NCBI GenBank assembly: GCA_937894465.1
Contig: CALCRE010000102.1
Location: 1-6,769, forward strand
Direction of reading: 5' to 3'
DNA from: an uncultured Clostridia bacterium
GTDB lineage: Bacteria > Bacillota > Clostridia > JAAYHZ01
DNA length: 6,769 nt
The first letter of the stretch is position 1. The number at the start of each line of letters is the position of its first letter. This document shows positions 5,317-6,769 of this stretch, piece after piece. The translations under genes were made by a program, and so were the position numbers. The notes beneath the pieces are model-generated. The model did not search any database. It saw nothing but the letters and a program-made list of their open reading frames with translations, and had not been told where the DNA came from.

Positions 5317-6769
5317 ATGAGTGTTATTTCGGTCATAAAAAATATTGTTATATACAAAGAACCAAAAAATAATGAGCGGTTTGAATTGCTTGAGGACGAG
5401 CAAGAGGATATGAAAAACGGCGAAGCGCCTGAAACATCAGAAACGGCCGCCCAAAACTTCAATGAAAATGAGGAGAACATCCTTCATCAGCCGTCGAAAA
5501 ATATAATGCAGACGCTCAAAAGAGTAATGAAGAATAAAAAACAGGAAGATACTCCAAAAGTAACAAACGGTATTACAGCGGATCAAAATCAGGACAACCG
5601 CAATAATGTGTCTAAAGATCTGAAGAAAAACTTACAAAAAATGAAGCAGGAATTTCATTTCTCTACCAATCAAGATATTGTCATCAGGGAATTTAAAGTA
5701 GTGCAGAAAAATAATGCCTTTATTGTGTATATTGACGGTATGGTCGATAAGAACACCATAAACGATTATATTCTGCGTCAATTGATGGCAGAGCAAAAAA
5801 ACAACAAAAACACGAAAATAAGTGTTGATTATATCACAGATAATCTTCTTGCAATTAACCAGGTTATTAGGCAGACAGATTATGAGGAAATTATCAAGCA
5901 GATACTAAACGGCCTTACCGCACTTTTTGTTGAAGGTAATCAAGAATGTGTTCTCATCGAAAGCCGCGGATATGAAAAAAGAAGTGTTTCCACGCCGTTA
6001 GACGAATCGGTAATCAAGGGGCCCCAAGAGGCATTTACTGAGAATCTGCGCACAAATTTGACATTAGTACGTAAAATCATTAAAAATAAAGACCTTGTTA
6101 CCGAGATGATGCCTATTGGAAAGGTAGATAATATAACCTGTGCGATTATGCACATTAAGGGTATCACCAATCCCAAAATTGTGCAGGAAGTAAAGAGAAG
6201 GATCAGCAGCATTGATATTGATTTTATAGCGGGGGATGGTGGATTAGACCAACTGATTGAGGATCACCCTTTTTCTCTGTTCCCTCAAATATTAAGCACC
6301 GAGCGACCCGATAAAACGGCATCCTTTTTAATAGATGGAAAGGTCGCCATTATCTGTGATGGCTCACCTTATGCAAGTATAGCCCCGATAACATTTTTTC
6401 GTTTTTTCCACACCTCTGAGGATACAACCCTTCGTTGGCAATTTGGTACATTTTTGAGGCTTATTAGGATGGTTGCCGCCTTTTTGGCAACATTTTTACC
6501 CGGGCTTTTCGTTGCCCTTACTTTATATCATCAGGAGATGATTCCCACCGAACTTCTATTTTCACTTTCGAGGGCAAGAGAAAATATCCCCATCCCTACA
6601 ATATTGGAACTTCTGGTCATGGAGTTATTCTTCGAGCTTATGCGGGAAGCAGGTGTACGGTTACCTGGGGCTATTGGCCAAACCTTAGGCATTATCGGCG
6701 CTATTATCCTGGGTTCGGCGGCTGTTGCCGCAGGTATTGTGAGCCCTATATTAATTATGGTTGTCTCAA
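5317..6769 (+). CDS. GerA-family spore germination protein, A subunit (3' end outside window)
   Basis: The frame runs 484 codons to the window edge without a stop. GerA A-subunits sit with B and C partners in the spore inner membrane and sense germinants such as amino acids or sugars. Residues 1-108 are a hydrophilic, Asn/Glu/Lys-rich extension (NNERFELLEDEQEDMKNGEA and similar). The family domain begins about 109 with MKQEFHFSTNQDIVIREF. Diagnostic segments follow: HPFSLFPQILSTERPDKTAS, DGKVAIICDGSPYASIAPIT, then membrane helices at about 386-404 (VAAFLATFLPGLFVALTLY) and 455-477 (QTLGIIGAIILGSAAVAAGI), with FELMREAGVRLPGAIGQT between. The rest of the membrane region and the C-terminus lie beyond the window. 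AAGGTGG (5303-5309) sits 7 nt before the ATG. GerB- and GerC-type genes are expected downstream. The paralogue (gerAA, gerBA, gerKA or other) cannot be decided; SpoVAF-type proteins are related. Confidence 0.93.
   Translation, partial: MSVISVIKNIVIYKEPKNNERFELLEDEQEDMKNGEAPETSETAAQNFNENEENILHQPSKNIMQTLKRVMKNKKQEDTPKVTNGITADQNQDNRNNVSKDLKKNLQKMKQEFHFSTNQDIVIREFKVVQKNNAFIVYIDGMVDKNTINDYILRQLMAEQKNNKNTKISVDYITDNLLAINQVIRQTDYEEIIKQILNGLTALFVEGNQECVLIESRGYEKRSVSTPLDESVIKGPQEAFTENLRTNLTLVRKIIKNKDLVTEMMPIGKVDNITCAIMHIKGITNPKIVQEVKRRISSIDIDFIAGDGGLDQLIEDHPFSLFPQILSTERPDKTASFLIDGKVAIICDGSPYASIAPITFFRFFHTSEDTTLRWQFGTFLRLIRMVAAFLATFLPGLFVALTLYHQEMIPTELLFSLSRARENIPIPTILELLVMELFFELMREAGVRLPGAIGQTLGIIGAIILGSAAVAAGIVSPILIMVVS

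Noticed and set aside
5274..6212. Minus-strand ORFs at 5274-5480 and 5940-6212
   Set aside because: They are shadows of the GerA-family gene, which has clear family motifs on the plus strand.
1..6769. CRISPR array, insertion sequence, or a new multi-gene defence system
   Set aside because: There are no regularly spaced long repeats with unique spacers and no transposase. The lone AlbA_2 gene has no partner that would suggest a defence module.

Overview
The window reads as chromosomal DNA of a low-GC, endospore-forming Firmicute, most likely a clostridial lineage. The evidence is a GerA-family spore germination gene at the right edge, an ECF sigma/anti-sigma pair typical of these genomes, AT-rich intergenic DNA with strong AGGAGG ribosome binding sites, and canonical sigma-A-like promoters. 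The species cannot be named from sequence alone.

Layout. (1) Bases 2-886, plus strand: the C-terminal third of a D-galactonate dehydratase (dgoD), then a RimJ/RimL-type GNAT acetyltransferase 6 nt downstream, apparently one transcript. (2) Bases 903-950: a hairpin with T-rich tails on both strands, terminating this operon and the convergent gene. (3) Bases 945-1409, minus strand: a small excisionase/MerR-like HTH regulator starting at GTG. Its promoter carries four copies of ATGAAA spaced 10, 20 and 20 bp apart, which look like helically phased operator half-sites. (4) Bases 1651-3163, plus strand: an ECF sigma factor overlapping a membrane anti-sigma factor by 14 bp. The anti-sigma factor has a zinc-binding HxxxCxxC motif, one membrane helix and a large extracytoplasmic domain. 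A 28-codon ORF with a good RBS follows. (5) Bases 3242-4597: a Schlafen/AlbA_2 plus HATPase_c_4 transcriptional regulator. Its promoter sits on a perfect 14-bp inverted repeat, a likely autoregulatory operator. (6) Bases 4598-5316: about 720 bp without an intact gene. It holds a strong terminator, a decayed tail resembling an ICE/plasmid relaxase, and a frame-broken coding relic on the minus strand. (7) Bases 5317-6769: a GerA-family germinant-receptor A subunit with a long hydrophilic N-terminal extension, open at the window end.

How it fits together. The sigma/anti-sigma pair is a self-contained envelope-signalling module. The AlbA_2 regulator and the relaxase-like relic next to it suggest that roughly 3180-5260 is accessory DNA, the eroded edge of an integrated element, lying between the sigma operon and a germination operon. 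I see no convincing undescribed multi-gene system. The most informative signals are the phased repeats at 1467-1523, the palindrome at 3242-3283, and the layered relics at 4800-5264.
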